NCBI GenBank assembly: GCA_026419775.2
Contig: JAOPGA020001361.1
Location: 1 to 57,345 of the forward strand
Source: Acrasis kona
Lineage: Eukaryota > Heterolobosea > Eutetramitea > Acrasida > Acrasidae
Length of the DNA stretch: 57,345 bases
Reading direction: 5' to 3'
Position 1 is the first letter of the stretch; each line of letters starts with the position of its first letter. A program made the position numbers and the translations under genes. Shown here in pieces: positions 1 to 9,962 of the stretch. The notes under the pieces are model-generated. The model was not told the DNA's origin and did not search any database. It worked only from the letters and a program-made list of their open reading frames with translations.

Positions 1-2
1 AG

Positions 3-1677
3 GTTGCTGTAGAGCAGAAGACCGAGTCTAAACGTGGACGTGGTCCAAGGGGCAGAGGATATTCGAAGGATTCAAAGGATTCAAAAGACCGTGATAATGC
101 AGTTGGAAAGGATTCGCGCAAAGAATCTGGCGAAAGTTCTGAGGGCAAAAAGAGAGAGCCTCAAAAGAAGAGGCGCGAGCAAACCAAGAGAGAATTCGAG
201 AGCGTTGAAGAGCTCGAGAAGAAGATCAGCGAGCTCGAAGTGGTGGCAGAACCAGACATTAACGCCGTACACAAAAAGACCGATGAGATTTACAAGAAAA
301 TCGAAGAGGCCCAGGACAAACTAGCAAAGAATAGACAAAAAATGGACGAACAAAATCGCTCATCGTCAAAACATGAGGGCAGAAGACAAGAGTTGTATGA
401 CCTTGTCAATGATCACACTAGTAAATTGAAAGCCAAAATAAGAGAAAAGGACAACATTCAACTAAGTTTAACTCAGTTGGAGCAAGAAAGAGATGAACAC
501 AGGCGCAAACAAGATTCCATCAAAGTAAGTCTTATTCGAAAGGTTTATCCATAACACCAATTAGAAAGATCTACAGTACACTCGCATTGAAGATGTTGAA
601 AAGAAGATTGCAAGCTTGGAGGGAACACTGTCATCAGAAACACACGACAGGAGGACGGAGAATAGTTTGGTGACGCAAATCAGAAAACTTCGTGCCAACA
701 AGGAGGTTCTAAGCAAGCTAACCAACGTCAAGGACAATACCGAGAACAATGACAACAAAATCACAGAGTTGAGGTCATTAAGCAAGAATCTTCAAAAGTC
801 AGTTGAAGAATTGGTAGGAAGCAAGAACAAACTCTCCGAGGAATTAAACGAGATCAACATAAAGACCGATAACACTGACCGCAAAAAGTTCCAAGAGAAC
901 AATTCTGCTTTGCGCGAAACCATTACAAAGTTGTACGAGTCAGCCGATAAGATCAGAGCCGACGCCAAGGTTCATTCCCAAAAGTACCGTGTGTATGAAA
1001 AGGAATTGAGCGATTTGAAGTATCGTTTGGATTACCAAAAGAATCAAGAAAAGAGGCAAAAGGAATACGAAGCAAGAAAGGAGAAGCAAGCACTGTTCCA
1101 GAAGCAACAAGAAGAAAGAAACAAGAAGTGGGCCGAAGAGGAAGCAGAATATAAGGAACTAGAGAAACTCACATTGTACGATAACGAGATCAAAATGTGC
1201 GACTCATTGATTGCCTATCTTGAAAAGGTCCAAAAGACAAACGCTCAAAAGTTGGCCAAACTCAACCAAAGCAAACAGATTGTGAGCGGAGATATTACTT
1301 CACTCAGAAACAAGGCAAAGAAGGACCAAAACTTACAGAAGAAGCAACAACAACAACTAACCGTCAACCACCCCATCGATAATTTCCGCAACTTTAGCAG
1401 TTTAGGATTGGAAGCACCTCTATACGTCAGCAAGATTGATGCATCCATCCAAGCACTACGCAAAAAGAGAAGAGATTACAAGGACGCTCAATCGCATGCT
1501 CAAAGCGGCAAGGGTTTGAGTTATGACACATTTGGAGAGGTGAAGGAGATCACCACTGTGACGAGCGATCAGACTTTAGACGTTTCAACCGATTCTGTTG
1601 GAGAGGAAAATGCTGAACAAGAACAGAAAACTGAAGAGAATGAGACGGAACCTGAATCAAATGAAATACAAGCATAA
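3..1677 (+). CDS. BFR1: BFR1-like coiled-coil protein, 3' part (runs off left edge)
   Basis: This is the C-terminal part of a protein like yeast Bfr1, a polysome- and mRNP-associated factor linked to the ER, mRNA fate and ploidy control. The reading frame is open from base 3, so the start lies outside the window. Exons are 3..524 and 565..1677, with a 40-nt GT-AG intron at a phase 0 boundary. The visible N-terminal part is basic and rich in RG and KD. It is followed by a long charged coiled coil, and the exon 2 start LQYTRIEDVEKKIASLEGTL resembles the conserved Bfr1 segment. The acidic C-terminus (many E and Q) ends at TAA 1675. The assignment rests on family resemblance; another coiled-coil protein is possible but less likely. 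Confidence 0.7.
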
Positions 1678-1799
1678 TTGAATTTTATTGTGTGTTCTTT
1701 CTTTGGTGTTGTTTATTTACATAATTGTTCAAAGTTGACCGAGTCTAATATTAGAATAAAATAGAAAATAAACAACACTATACACCTAATCACATTGGA

Positions 1800-3057
1800 A
1801 TGGAACTAATAACCAACTACAATTATTTGCCCAAAGACAAGAAACCGTTACTCGAAGAATACAAATACCATGGAAGCGACGAGTCATTGTGCAGCGCCTA
1901 TCTACAACCCTTTTGGAACTACTGCAGCTTGCAGTTGCCCCCTTGGCTTGCGCCAAACATGGTAACACTCTGGGGCTTCTTTGGAGTGCTCTTGTCATTC
2001 TTGTTTTTGATCATCTTTAGCCCCAACTTGAATGACGAGTATACACCAAGAATTATATACTTCTTAAGCGGCCTATTATTTTTCTATTATCAGACTATGG
2101 GTAAGAATAGATTTTTATTTTTTTTTACTAATGCTCAAAATAGACGCCATTGACGGAAAACATGCAAGAAACACAAAAGCTAGCTCTGCCATTGGTGAAC
2201 TCTTTGATCATGGTTTGGACGCCATCACAACCATGGTTCAAACCTTTTGCGTTTGCAACGCTTTGCAGTTTGGTCCCGGCTTTTTCTTCTTTTTATCCAT
2301 GGTCTTGATCTACATTACATCCTACCTAGTCATTTGGGAGGATTACGTCACAGACATGTTACGTTTCGGTAAATACAACTCACCAACTGAGGCCATCCTA
2401 TTGGTCTGTGCCATTCTTTGCTTCTCTGGAGTGTTCGGAACAGGACTATGGTCTTGGGGAATTGGACCTTTCAGGGTCAACTTGCTAGTTATTTTGGGAT
2501 CCTTAGTACTTGCAGGAACAACAGTCTATGATAGGTAAACCACTCACACCAAGTCAAACATTAAATCTTTTAGCGTGACCACGGTATTGAAGAAGGCAAA
2601 CACAGAAGGAGAACATCGCAAGATTGTTGGATACACTGGTGCCATCAAGTGTTTGGTGCCCATGGGACTTCACGTCGTTTCGACTTTATTCTATTACTTA
2701 CTTTGTCCATCTCTCATGAGCAACCATGCCATCGCATTCCTCAGTGTTTATGCACTAATTGGAGCTTACATGCAAACCAGAATGGTGTTCGCACGCATTT
2801 GTGGATCCGTCATTCCTGATTACTATATTTTGAACTTTATTGTGCCAGTAGGTATTGCCAACAAATTGATTTTGTTCGGCTTCAATGATGCCTTTGTCTT
2901 GTACCTGATCTTGATCTTTGTGCTAGCAGTCTATGCTCACATGGTGTACCACGTTATAAGGGAGATGCAACTTGTATTAAAGATAAATGCCTTTTATATG
3001 GGTCCCAAGAACATTGCTGCATGGAACGAACGCATGAAGGAATTAAAGAAACAATAA
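1800..3057 (+). CDS. EPT1: CDP-alcohol phosphotransferase (ethanolamine/choline phosphotransferase)
   Basis: This membrane enzyme should transfer phosphoethanolamine or phosphocholine from the CDP-alcohol to diacylglycerol, the last Kennedy-pathway step, in the ER or Golgi. Exons are 1800..2100, 2144..2534 and 2574..3057, giving 391 aa, a normal family length. The CDP-alcohol phosphatidyltransferase motif DG-x2-AR-x8-G-x3-D-x3-D is complete just after the first splice junction (DGKHARNTK, then GELFDHGLD). Several hydrophobic segments before and after it fit the usual multi-pass fold. The introns (43 and 39 nt) restore the motif exactly. Whether ethanolamine or choline is preferred cannot be read from the sequence. 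The start is the first ATG, 122 bases after the BFR1-like stop. Confidence 0.88.
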
Positions 3058-3124
3058 ATTTATTTTTTGTTACTTGCTTATACCCTTTGATATTCTAAAC
3101 AAGTTAATATTTGTTGAACTTTTC

Positions 3125-3735
3125 TTACGTTGCTACAAAGTCGTCGTAACAAACTTTTCCATCACGGTTGACATCTGCTTCTTGTATCATGAGATCAATC
3201 TGTTCATCAGTAAAGCTATCTCCAATGTCACTTAATATTGACTTGAGTTCAAATGTTGATATGTATCCACTTCCATCTTTGTCTATTGTTTGGAATGCGG
3301 CCATCAAGTCTATACCAATTTGTTAAATGTAAACTAATCAAAAATATACCATCTTCGGAGTCAAATTGATAGAGTTTAGGTGCCATTATTGCTACAAAAG
3401 TGTTCAAGTCTATTTTAGGACTATATGTTCAAACCAATAACTAATGTATGTACTTACTCCTCGCCTTCCACTTCATTACCAAGAGTTCCCTTGGCCTCTT
3501 TTACCATACCGTACAAGTCGCTTACTGATGGATTCATTCCTAGATTTGTAAGCACCACACCAAACTCTTCAAGTGTTATTTTTCCATCTCCATCCTGACT
3601 TTTGAATGTGACTTATGAATTTGATTATTATTACTCGAAAAGAGCAAAAGAATCCTTCATTTCAATTGCTTGCGCTGGGGATAGCATATTCAAGGTGATA
3701 ACCTTGTTCTCCCTTGGGCTTGTCTGGATTGACAT
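3125..3735 (-). CDS. Calmodulin-like EF-hand protein
   Basis: This is a four-EF-hand protein of about 165 aa in the calmodulin/centrin/essential-light-chain group. Exons on the minus strand are 3635..3735, 3458..3598, 3350..3420 and 3125..3309, with introns of 36, 37 and 40 nt. Hand 1 (DQDGDGKITLEE), hand 3 (DKDGSGYISTFE) and hand 4 (DVNRDGKVCYDD) have canonical calcium ligands. Hand 2 is degenerate (around EVEGEDPKIDLN) and probably does not bind calcium. The linker between hands 2 and 3 resembles calmodulin. The start is the first ATG after an in-frame TAA. It is not calmodulin itself: the second loop is lost and there is a short N-terminal extension. The upstream TPR gene, on the same strand, ends only 33 bases before this start. 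Confidence 0.8.
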
Positions 3736-3768
3736 GTGACGTACGAAGATCTTTTTACAATTGTAACT

Positions 3769-5334
3769 TTATTGGTTTGATTCATTCTGCTTTAAATTAT
3801 GTTCTAAAAGCTTATTCATTACATCGTAAATCTTCTCAGTGGGCACCTCCTCTTGAGCATTGTTCTGGATTATAAAGTTAGCATAGTCCGAAAAAGAATT
3901 TCTAATCAATCTATCACTGTATCTCAGCGAAACATCCGAATGTTCTTGTACGTCATCATTCTCTATTCTTTTTGACACGTTCTTGATTGCTTCTTTAAAT
4001 GACTTCTTCACATCTTGAAACGGCACATTCTGGTCCAAAGCGTTCATACGTGCAAATCCATACAAAGTCCAAGGATCTTTGCTGTCAATCTTATAACAAC
4101 GATGCAATAGTTCGGATGCATTGCTCAAGTTTTTATTAACATCTAACAAGTAGTGGGCGTAGTCGGCTAGGATGGGAAGAGACGTACTGACGTTATCAGA
4201 AGTGGTGTCTGTCTGTAACAACGCGACACTAACGTCAAAGTTCTTTTGTATTTCAGTCTTTGTGATTTCGTTTATTGGTTGACCAGACAAATGCTGTGAG
4301 ACAGCACAGGCCGAATACACATAACATGGCTGATCCTTGTTTGCCTTTATGACGCCTCGCAATGTATTGAAACCCTTCTCAAATTGTCCACTTCTGGTTG
4401 CAATGACTCCTAATGTTTTTTGTGGTCTCTCATCTTGTGGATCCTCCTCGACAGATTCTTCTAAAAGTTCAATAGCCTTGCTTGCGTTGCCAAGTTTGTA
4501 AAGAATTTCGGCTTCCACCATATTCACTTCTACCGGCGGTCCTCTCAAATCTCTTGCCTTCTGAACCATGTCAGCTGCTTCCTTGTATAACTTTGTGTAA
4601 ACGTAGAACTTGGCAGCATCAACGTGTACCTCTGCATCCCATTTAAATGTTTCGACGAGTTGTTCCATAATTTCTGCAGCACGGTCATGATCTTTTAATT
4701 TATTTAGCGCAAGACTGAACGCATCATACATTAATCTTTTATTCTCTGGTTCGAGCTTCATTGCTCTCTCGTACTGTAGATCGGCACCAAGGTAGTCCTT
4801 TTGTGATTCTTGGATCCTTCCAAGGCAGACGGTGGCTTGAAAGGAGAGTTTGATAATGATAGCAGTATGTTCGGGGGTAGTTTCTTGACTTTCGATGAAT
4901 TTTTCTTGTTGGATGATTGCTGTCTCTAATATTTCGATGGTGTCAACCGATTTGTCCCTTAGTGACCTCTGGATAGCATAGTGTGACAACAGATAGACAT
5001 CTATGAATTGTTCTTCGATAGTTGGTTCTTCCTCCATCTCCAATAATTCAGGCTGGTTTAAATAAATAATTTGGTACCATCTGCTCAGATCAACGTATGC
5101 TCCATTGGAATTATGCGTGGATAGGAACCTATCGACATTTTTTTTTATAACACTTTTTCCCTCTAAAAATGATTCAGGCTCATCCTCCATCCTCTCGGGC
5201 ATTCCTAACTTCTCTTCTTCAACAGGAACATATCCAGTTTTTCTCTGTTGTATCTTCCTCACGCACTGCGCGAGAGCGATGTGTTTGTTGAAATTTATGG
5301 AAGTGAGTCGAGATCGTGTGAACGCTCTTAGCAT
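3769..5334 (-). CDS. TPR-repeat protein, probably mitochondrial
   Basis: This is an intronless 521-aa protein. The N-terminus (MLRAFTRSRLTSINFNKH) is basic and hydroxylated with no acidic residues, like a mitochondrial targeting sequence. From about residue 150 to 500 the sequence is helical with TPR-like spacing, for example GADLQYERAMKLEPENKRLM and SELLHRCYKIDSKDPW, the latter near residue 410. I do not recognise a specific orthologue. TPR proteins usually scaffold complexes or act as import and assembly factors. Its start codon faces that of the small plus-strand gene at 5361, only 26 bases away, so the two share a very short promoter. The function is unassigned. Confidence 0.72.
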   Translation of the reverse strand: MLRAFTRSRLTSINFNKHIALAQCVRKIQQRKTGYVPVEEEKLGMPERMEDEPESFLEGKSVIKKNVDRFLSTHNSNGAYVDLSRWYQIIYLNQPELLEMEEEPTIEEQFIDVYLLSHYAIQRSLRDKSVDTIEILETAIIQQEKFIESQETTPEHTAIIIKLSFQATVCLGRIQESQKDYLGADLQYERAMKLEPENKRLMYDAFSLALNKLKDHDRAAEIMEQLVETFKWDAEVHVDAAKFYVYTKLYKEAADMVQKARDLRGPPVEVNMVEAEILYKLGNASKAIELLEESVEEDPQDERPQKTLGVIATRSGQFEKGFNTLRGVIKANKDQPCYVYSACAVSQHLSGQPINEITKTEIQKNFDVSVALLQTDTTSDNVSTSLPILADYAHYLLDVNKNLSNASELLHRCYKIDSKDPWTLYGFARMNALDQNVPFQDVKKSFKEAIKNVSKRIENDDVQEHSDVSLRYSDRLIRNSFSDYANFIIQNNAQEEVPTEKIYDVMNKLLEHNLKQNESNQ

Positions 5335-5360
5335 TTTTATTTTGTATTAAACCCTTTACA

Positions 5361-5640
5361 ATGTCGTTCCTATCAACCACCCTGCTTTCTTATGGACTAC
5401 TTGTACCATTATCAACACTATGCTTACGAATGTTTATGGATGCCATTTCCTTTGGACAGTTTTGCCGTCATAAAATATCGAGGATACAAGCATTGATAAC
5501 AATAAACAAACACCTCCTACGAAATTCGCTCTCTCAAATTGAACAACACCAGTATCAACTATCACATAGGGACAAAAATATTTGTAAGACTTATATTTTT
5601 CATATTAAATCATTCAGTAATTAGATGGCATAAACATTAA
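5361..5640 (+). CDS. Small conserved-looking hypothetical protein
   Basis: This short two-exon gene is read as 5361..5583 plus 5618..5640, about 81 aa. The 34-nt intron has donor gtaaga and acceptor attcag, matching the intron size class of this genome. Splicing shortens and changes the C-terminus compared with reading straight through. The N-terminal 35 residues are hydrophobic (possible membrane segment) and the rest is basic and amphipathic, rich in H, Q and R. That pattern would suit a small mitochondrial membrane protein, but no family is recognised. It is divergent from the TPR gene with 26 bases between start codons. Confidence is moderate because the gene is short. Confidence 0.4.
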
Positions 5641-6276
5641 AACTAAGGAAGCGCTGCTGTTGTGTGGTAATGTTTTAAAACTTATACAGGGCAACATTGG
5701 TCAAATGAAGTATGCTACAATAACATTCAATCCAGTGAGAATAAAAGGCATACAAGATTCAAACAAGGCAGTGACCTTATTTTATTAATTGGTTTTAAAT
5801 TTCCCTGCTCAACATTTGCAGAGGATTCCAATTTCTTAGTACTATCATTTCTGTCGGGCTAATGGAGCTGATTAGATGAATAAATACTATTCTTCCTTTC
5901 CTCACTGAATATTAATCTTCGTTACTACGTTCTAGCATCAATAATTTACGAGTAAACAGTTGTCTTGTTGTATCGCGAAATCTTGGTAAAATACCACTGT
6001 GGTTTTGAAAATTTTCATTGTAATATGTGTAATTTTCATTGGTGGTTGATTGAAAAAACAAAATCGCATTGTGAAAAAAAGAACACACCATCCTACTAGC
6101 CAAAAGGTAAATATTTGTTAACACACGACACACAACACATCTATGAATACTTTCGTAACAATTAGTAGTACTATGTGAATGGTATTAAATAATATTTCGT
6201 ACACACTCGCTACGAAAGTAGACATGGTTTTTGTGTTTCGTGTCCCTCTTGATATCAGATACTAACTCACACAGAT
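5641..6276. other. Intergenic region and RPL8 leader
   Basis: I see no convincing gene in these 636 bases. A 73-codon minus-strand frame (5912..6133) has no family features. The last part carries a branch-point-like TACTAAC followed by an acceptor (cacag) ending at 6274, two bases before the RPL8 ATG. That suggests a 5' untranslated intron of RPL8; the donor cannot be fixed (one candidate is gtatta near 6181). Confidence 0.5.
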
Positions 6277-7053
6277 ATGGGAAAGGTAACAAGATCACAG
6301 AGAAAAGGAAGAGGACACGGATTTAAGTCACGTCAAATCCACAAGATTGGAAGACCTCTACACAGAGTTTATGACTATGCCGAACGTCACGGATACGTAA
6401 AGGGTGTCGTCAGACAAATTTTGCACGACCCAGGCCGTGGTGCCCCACTAGCCAAAGTTGATTTCCGTCACCCCTACAAACCACAAAAGAAGGAGTCACT
6501 CTTTTTGGCACCAGAAGGTTTGTACACTGGTCAATTTGTTTACGCCGGAAAGAAGGCTGCATTGACCATCGGAAACATTTTACCTGTTGGAACACTACCA
6601 GAAGGTACCGTTATTTCTAACGTTGAATGCAAACTTGGAGATCGTGGAAGGTACGCCCGTTCATCTGGAGAGTCCGCAGTTGTTGTATCCCACTCTGAGG
6701 ATGGAAGAACCCGCATTAAGTTGCCATCTGGTATCAAGAAGAGCATTGCCTCAGCATGCCGTGGAATGATTGGTGTCATTGCTGGTGGTGGACGCACTGA
6801 GAAGCCTATATTGAAGGCAGGAGCCAACTACTACAGATACAAGGCCAAGGGTCGCAAGGTATGGCCACGCGTACGTGGTGTTGCTATGAATCCAGTTGAA
6901 CATCCCCACGGAGGAGGTAACCATCAACACATTGGTAAACCATCAACTGTTGGAAGATACACCCCAGCTGGTAGAAAGGTCGGTCTTATTGCCGCCCGTC
7001 GTACTGGTAGAATTAGAGGAGGTAAAGGAGGTGTCGAGAGAAACCAAGATTAA
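6277..7053 (+). CDS. RPL8: 60S ribosomal protein L8 (uL2)
   Basis: This is universal ribosomal protein uL2 of the large subunit, needed for subunit association and the peptidyl transferase centre. The frame is intact and intronless at 258 aa, the normal eukaryotic length (about 257). The start [13 protein letters not shown] and the highly conserved C-terminal [16 protein letters not shown] are both present, including the histidine next to the catalytic centre that is hydroxylated in other eukaryotes. Codon use is strongly biased, as expected for a highly expressed gene. A splice acceptor with TACTAAC directly before the ATG points to an intron in the leader. PRP18 follows 66 bases downstream on the same strand. 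Confidence 0.98.
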   Translation: MGKVTRSQRKGRGHGFKSRQIHKIGRPLHRVYDYAERHGYVKGVVRQILHDPGRGAPLAKVDFRHPYKPQKKESLFLAPEGLYTGQFVYAGKKAALTIGNILPVGTLPEGTVISNVECKLGDRGRYARSSGESAVVVSHSEDGRTRIKLPSGIKKSIASACRGMIGVIAGGGRTEKPILKAGANYYRYKAKGRKVWPRVRGVAMNPVEHPHGGGNHQHIGKPSTVGRYTPAGRKVGLIAARRTGRIRGGKGGVERNQD

Positions 7054-7119
7054 AATTAAAAATTCTTTGTTATTTACTTGTTTATTGATGTGTGAATTGT
7101 TTGTGAAATTTACAAACAG

Positions 7120-8148
7120 ATGAATTTTTTAAAGTCTGCGATAGACTCAACGAAAAGAGATAAGAATATTGTTACGGGCAATGTGATTGACGTACGGAAT
7201 AAATGGTATCGCAAGGGCGACGAGCAAGCAGAACGTGATCGATTGTACAAGGAGCAAACAGAAAAGGAACATGAACAACAACTTTTAAAAAGGAAGAGGG
7301 ATGAGATGGAGCAAAAGGACTCGGCAAATAAAAGCGAGTCTAGTTATAAACCTAAAAAACTTAAAACAAGTCAAGAAGAGGAGGAACACGATGTAGAAAT
7401 ACCAAAAAATGAGGTTATCAAAACATTAAGAAGCTATGGACAACCTGCCACATTGTTTGGGGAGACCGATGAGACACGTCAAAAAAGATTAAGACTTTTA
7501 CAAACAAACGAAGGTGAATTATCGTCTGGTTCGCAAAACATTTTTGCAAAAGCGCTGAAAGAACGCGAGCAAGAACTCTTAAAGCAAACATATGAGAATA
7601 AACCGGAACAAACAAGTAAACTTCAAAACAAACAAGAAGTAGACACAGAACTACCTAAACCACCAAAAAATGTTTCAGACGAAGAATATGTAAGGCACAT
7701 TTTAAAGAGGTTGTTGAGTGAATGGGGAGTGCAAGTAGAGAATCAATCGGAGGAGGAGAAAAAGTCGTTTCAAGGGAAGCACGCTGCAACCCTGTGCAAG
7801 CAGACAAAAGATTTCTTGCACCCTCTGATGAAAAAACTAAAAAAGAAGACTTTAGCAAAAGACATTCTAACGCCGCTCAAGAACATTTGCGTAAGCGTAG
7901 CGGAGAGGGAGTACGTAAAGGCCAACGATTTATACTTACAATTGTCAATCGGAAACGCTCCGTGGCCTATGGGAGTTACTATGGTTGGAATTCATGCTCG
8001 TTCCGCTCGGGAGAGGATCAACACGGACCAAATTGCTCACGTTTTAAATGATGAAGAACAGAGGAAATACATTCAAAGCGTAAAGAGGTTGATGACATTT
8101 GCACAAACAAAGTATAGCACGGATCCATCAAAAATGGTGAGCGTGTAA
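7120..8148 (+). CDS. PRPF18: Pre-mRNA splicing factor 18
   Basis: PRP18 acts in the second catalytic step of pre-mRNA splicing with SLU7. The protein is 342 aa and intronless, matching the family length. A short N-terminal SFM (PRP4-like) motif lies near residue 105 (IKTLRSYGQPATLFGE). The C-terminal Prp18 domain spans about residues 190-335, with the signature IGNAPWPMGVTMVGIHAR that forms the conserved loop. The lysine- and glutamate-rich linker is normal for the family. The ATG is the first in frame. Given how uniform the introns are here, a full splicing apparatus is expected. Confidence 0.95.
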   Translation: MNFLKSAIDSTKRDKNIVTGNVIDVRNKWYRKGDEQAERDRLYKEQTEKEHEQQLLKRKRDEMEQKDSANKSESSYKPKKLKTSQEEEEHDVEIPKNEVIKTLRSYGQPATLFGETDETRQKRLRLLQTNEGELSSGSQNIFAKALKEREQELLKQTYENKPEQTSKLQNKQEVDTELPKPPKNVSDEEYVRHILKRLLSEWGVQVENQSEEEKKSFQGKHAATLCKQTKDFLHPLMKKLKKKTLAKDILTPLKNICVSVAEREYVKANDLYLQLSIGNAPWPMGVTMVGIHARSARERINTDQIAHVLNDEEQRKYIQSVKRLMTFAQTKYSTDPSKMVSV

Positions 8149-8198
8149 TAAAAAAACATTCTTTTAATAACCCAGTTCTAATTGGCTTCTTAATATAT

Positions 8199-8919
8199 TT
8201 ACTTTGACTCCTCCTGTGATTTGTTGGCGACGAAACGTTCGACTCTATCCTTGAGGACGCGTAGTGCCATTTCCTTTTCATATTCACGCTTGTCCCTCAA
8301 GTAGTCAACATACTTCTTCTTTGCTGCGATGGCGTGTTCAATTTCGTGATAGTATTGAATTCTGTAGTCTTGTAGGGAGGGTCCGAAAATGACTACTCTG
8401 AGAGGAGGTTAAAAACATTTGTTACGTTTGATCTTACTTTTTGAAAACTGGTAGACGCGTGTTCTCGTAGTCTGTACCGTTACGAATGTTTAGGAAGGGA
8501 TGTGGGTTATCTTGTCTGCGAACTCTAAAAGACGGTTATATTGATTGAATTGAATTTTGCACTTACGTAGTTTGTGGGTCGACTAAAGTGTACCAGGACA
8601 AGCAGAATGCTGCAAGGCAAACAACACCGGCGATTGGTAAGAACAACATCCATAGACCCAAGTATTCAAAAACAAAGTTAAGATTTCCTCCTCTGTATTC
8701 CAAAGGCTTCAAATCCAAGGTGTATCTAGTATCTTGGTACACGTTACTGAAAGAGTCGAACCATCCCTGATGGAAGGGAAGTCCGGGCACTTGGCGGATT
8801 TGTCTAAAACGTTGTTGGGGGATAGCAACAACAATCATGTTGGGGACATTCTTACCCATGATGTTTGAAACAGTGAGGGGACGAGCCACTCTTGGTGCGA
8901 GCTTGCTAATGACGGCCAT
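8199..8919 (-). CDS. Single-pass membrane protein, probably mitochondrial, unknown
   Basis: Three exons on the minus strand (8567..8919, 8438..8524, 8199..8397) encode about 212 aa. Introns are 42 and 40 nt with canonical ends. The N-terminal 25 residues (MAVISKLAPRVARPLTVSN) are basic with no acidic residues, like a mitochondrial presequence. One strong hydrophobic segment (about residues 88-108, ending LAAFCLSWYTL) is followed by a charged helical C-terminus rich in K, E and Y. The layout resembles an accessory respiratory-complex subunit, but no family is recognised, so that is only a guess. An in-frame ATG 14 codons further upstream exists; the shorter start is chosen because it begins the targeting-like sequence. 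Confidence 0.6.
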
Positions 8920-9061
8920 TGTGTATTTTACTTGAGTTGATTGGTACAAAAATTTAGTCAACCAACAACTTTCGCTAAGGGCAACATATAGCAGTTATTG
9001 TTTTCAACATTAAAGCAAGTTTTGATTGAAGAGGATAAACTTCTTTATTGTATTACTTACA

Positions 9062-9124
9062 GTGAAATGCCTCAGTACAGTAATCTACCTTGTGGTTTTG
9101 GATTAACGTCGTCATTACTTCCAC
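9062..9124 (-). ncRNA. SECIS-like element in 3'UTR of the selenoprotein gene
   Basis: About 18 bases after the stop codon of the SelW-like gene, the RNA can fold into a eukaryotic SECIS hairpin. Helix I is GUGGAA (9124..9119) with UUUCAC (9067..9062). After a small internal loop comes the quartet: AUGA (9115..9112) facing UGA (9074..9072). Helix II follows with one mismatch and one bulge. The apical loop starts with AAAA (9099..9096), 12 bases after AUGA, the spacing typical of SECIS. These parts are visible in the sequence. That they recruit SBP2 and EFSec is known for the family and inferred here. Confidence 0.75.
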
Positions 9125-9141
9125 CATAAATAATTAACAAA

Positions 9142-9454
9142 TTAGTTCGTCATCACTTTTCGTAGGTTCTCTTTAATTTCAGAAATGCTTTGTTCCCTTC
9201 TGCTGGCATTCTTTCTAAAAAGAGCACGCTGCTCGTTCTTCCAAATCTCTTTGTCATTAAGACTCACCCTAACAAAAATTGGATAACTGTCGTGGCACAG
9301 ATACTCAATTTCTGCGTCGGGGAGGACACTAAGCACTGCGTCCCGTGCTGTGTTCCTCTCCTGCATACCCCTGTAGACTTTAGGAATGAGTTAATATGAT
9401 TAAAACATACCCGTCTCAGTTCTCACAGAACTCGATCAATACTTTGTTCGTCAT
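9142..9454 (-). CDS. SELENOW: Selenoprotein W-like (Rdx family), with in-frame UGA as Sec
   Basis: This two-exon gene (9411..9454 and 9142..9370, 40-nt intron) encodes 90 aa if the TGA at 9418..9416 is read as selenocysteine. The start reads MTNKVLIEFC-E-N-U, a CxxU redox motif with Cys at residue 10 and Sec at residue 13, as in mammalian SelW. It is followed by a helix and the beta-hairpin region (PDAEIEYLC, PIFVRVSLNDKEIW) expected of the thioredoxin-like Rdx fold. Known Rdx proteins are small thiol-redox proteins, some binding glutathione or 14-3-3. Length fits SelW (about 87 aa). A SECIS-like hairpin lies in the 3'UTR. The C-terminal basic helix is longer than usual. A distant L51/S25/CI-B8-type fold is the main alternative. 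Confidence 0.78.
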
Positions 9455-9962
9455 GTTTGTTTAATTAATTTTAGCCCATTGTAAATATTATAAAAATAGA
9501 ACATGGGTTAGATAAAAGTTTTGGAATCAACAAAGCCACATTTAATTTAAATTGGGACAAAATGTTGTTGTGATCATGTTCCTTGTACATCTGTCACTTG
9601 ACTGCTCGATAATAATCAAAACATAATAATTGTCTTCGTAGAAACAAACTTAAGCCCACAATTACATTTACATCTAGTGATTGGTTATTTGTAAGCTCAT
9701 GAATTGCAGTTCTTAATTTCAAAAGTGGGTACGACAAATTGTTCAGACAATTTGATAGTTTTAGATCTATAAGGCTCATTTTTCCAATCCACTAGATCGT
9801 CTGTATTATTCTAGACCTAACGCAATAAAAGCTTTCATCTCTTCTAATATGTAACCATGGGTTGCATATTTTGTAAATTAACTAGGGATGACCATAGTAT
9901 TTTTAGAACATTCCGGAATCATCAACAAAAACTTTTGATCAACCATTCAGGTATAATCAATC
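9455..9962. other. Intergenic region, possible small minus-strand ORF
   Basis: This stretch separates the selenoprotein gene from PSMA3. A 61-codon minus-strand frame (9594..9779, start MSLIDLKLSNCLNN) is helical and could be a small protein, but it has no recognisable family or supporting splice signals. A short plus-strand frame at 9857 begins MGCIFCK but stops after 38 codons. I see no RNA gene. Confidence 0.3.

Noticed and set aside
5912-6133. A 73-codon minus-strand frame upstream of RPL8.
   Set aside because: No domain, odd composition, and it overlaps the likely RPL8 leader.
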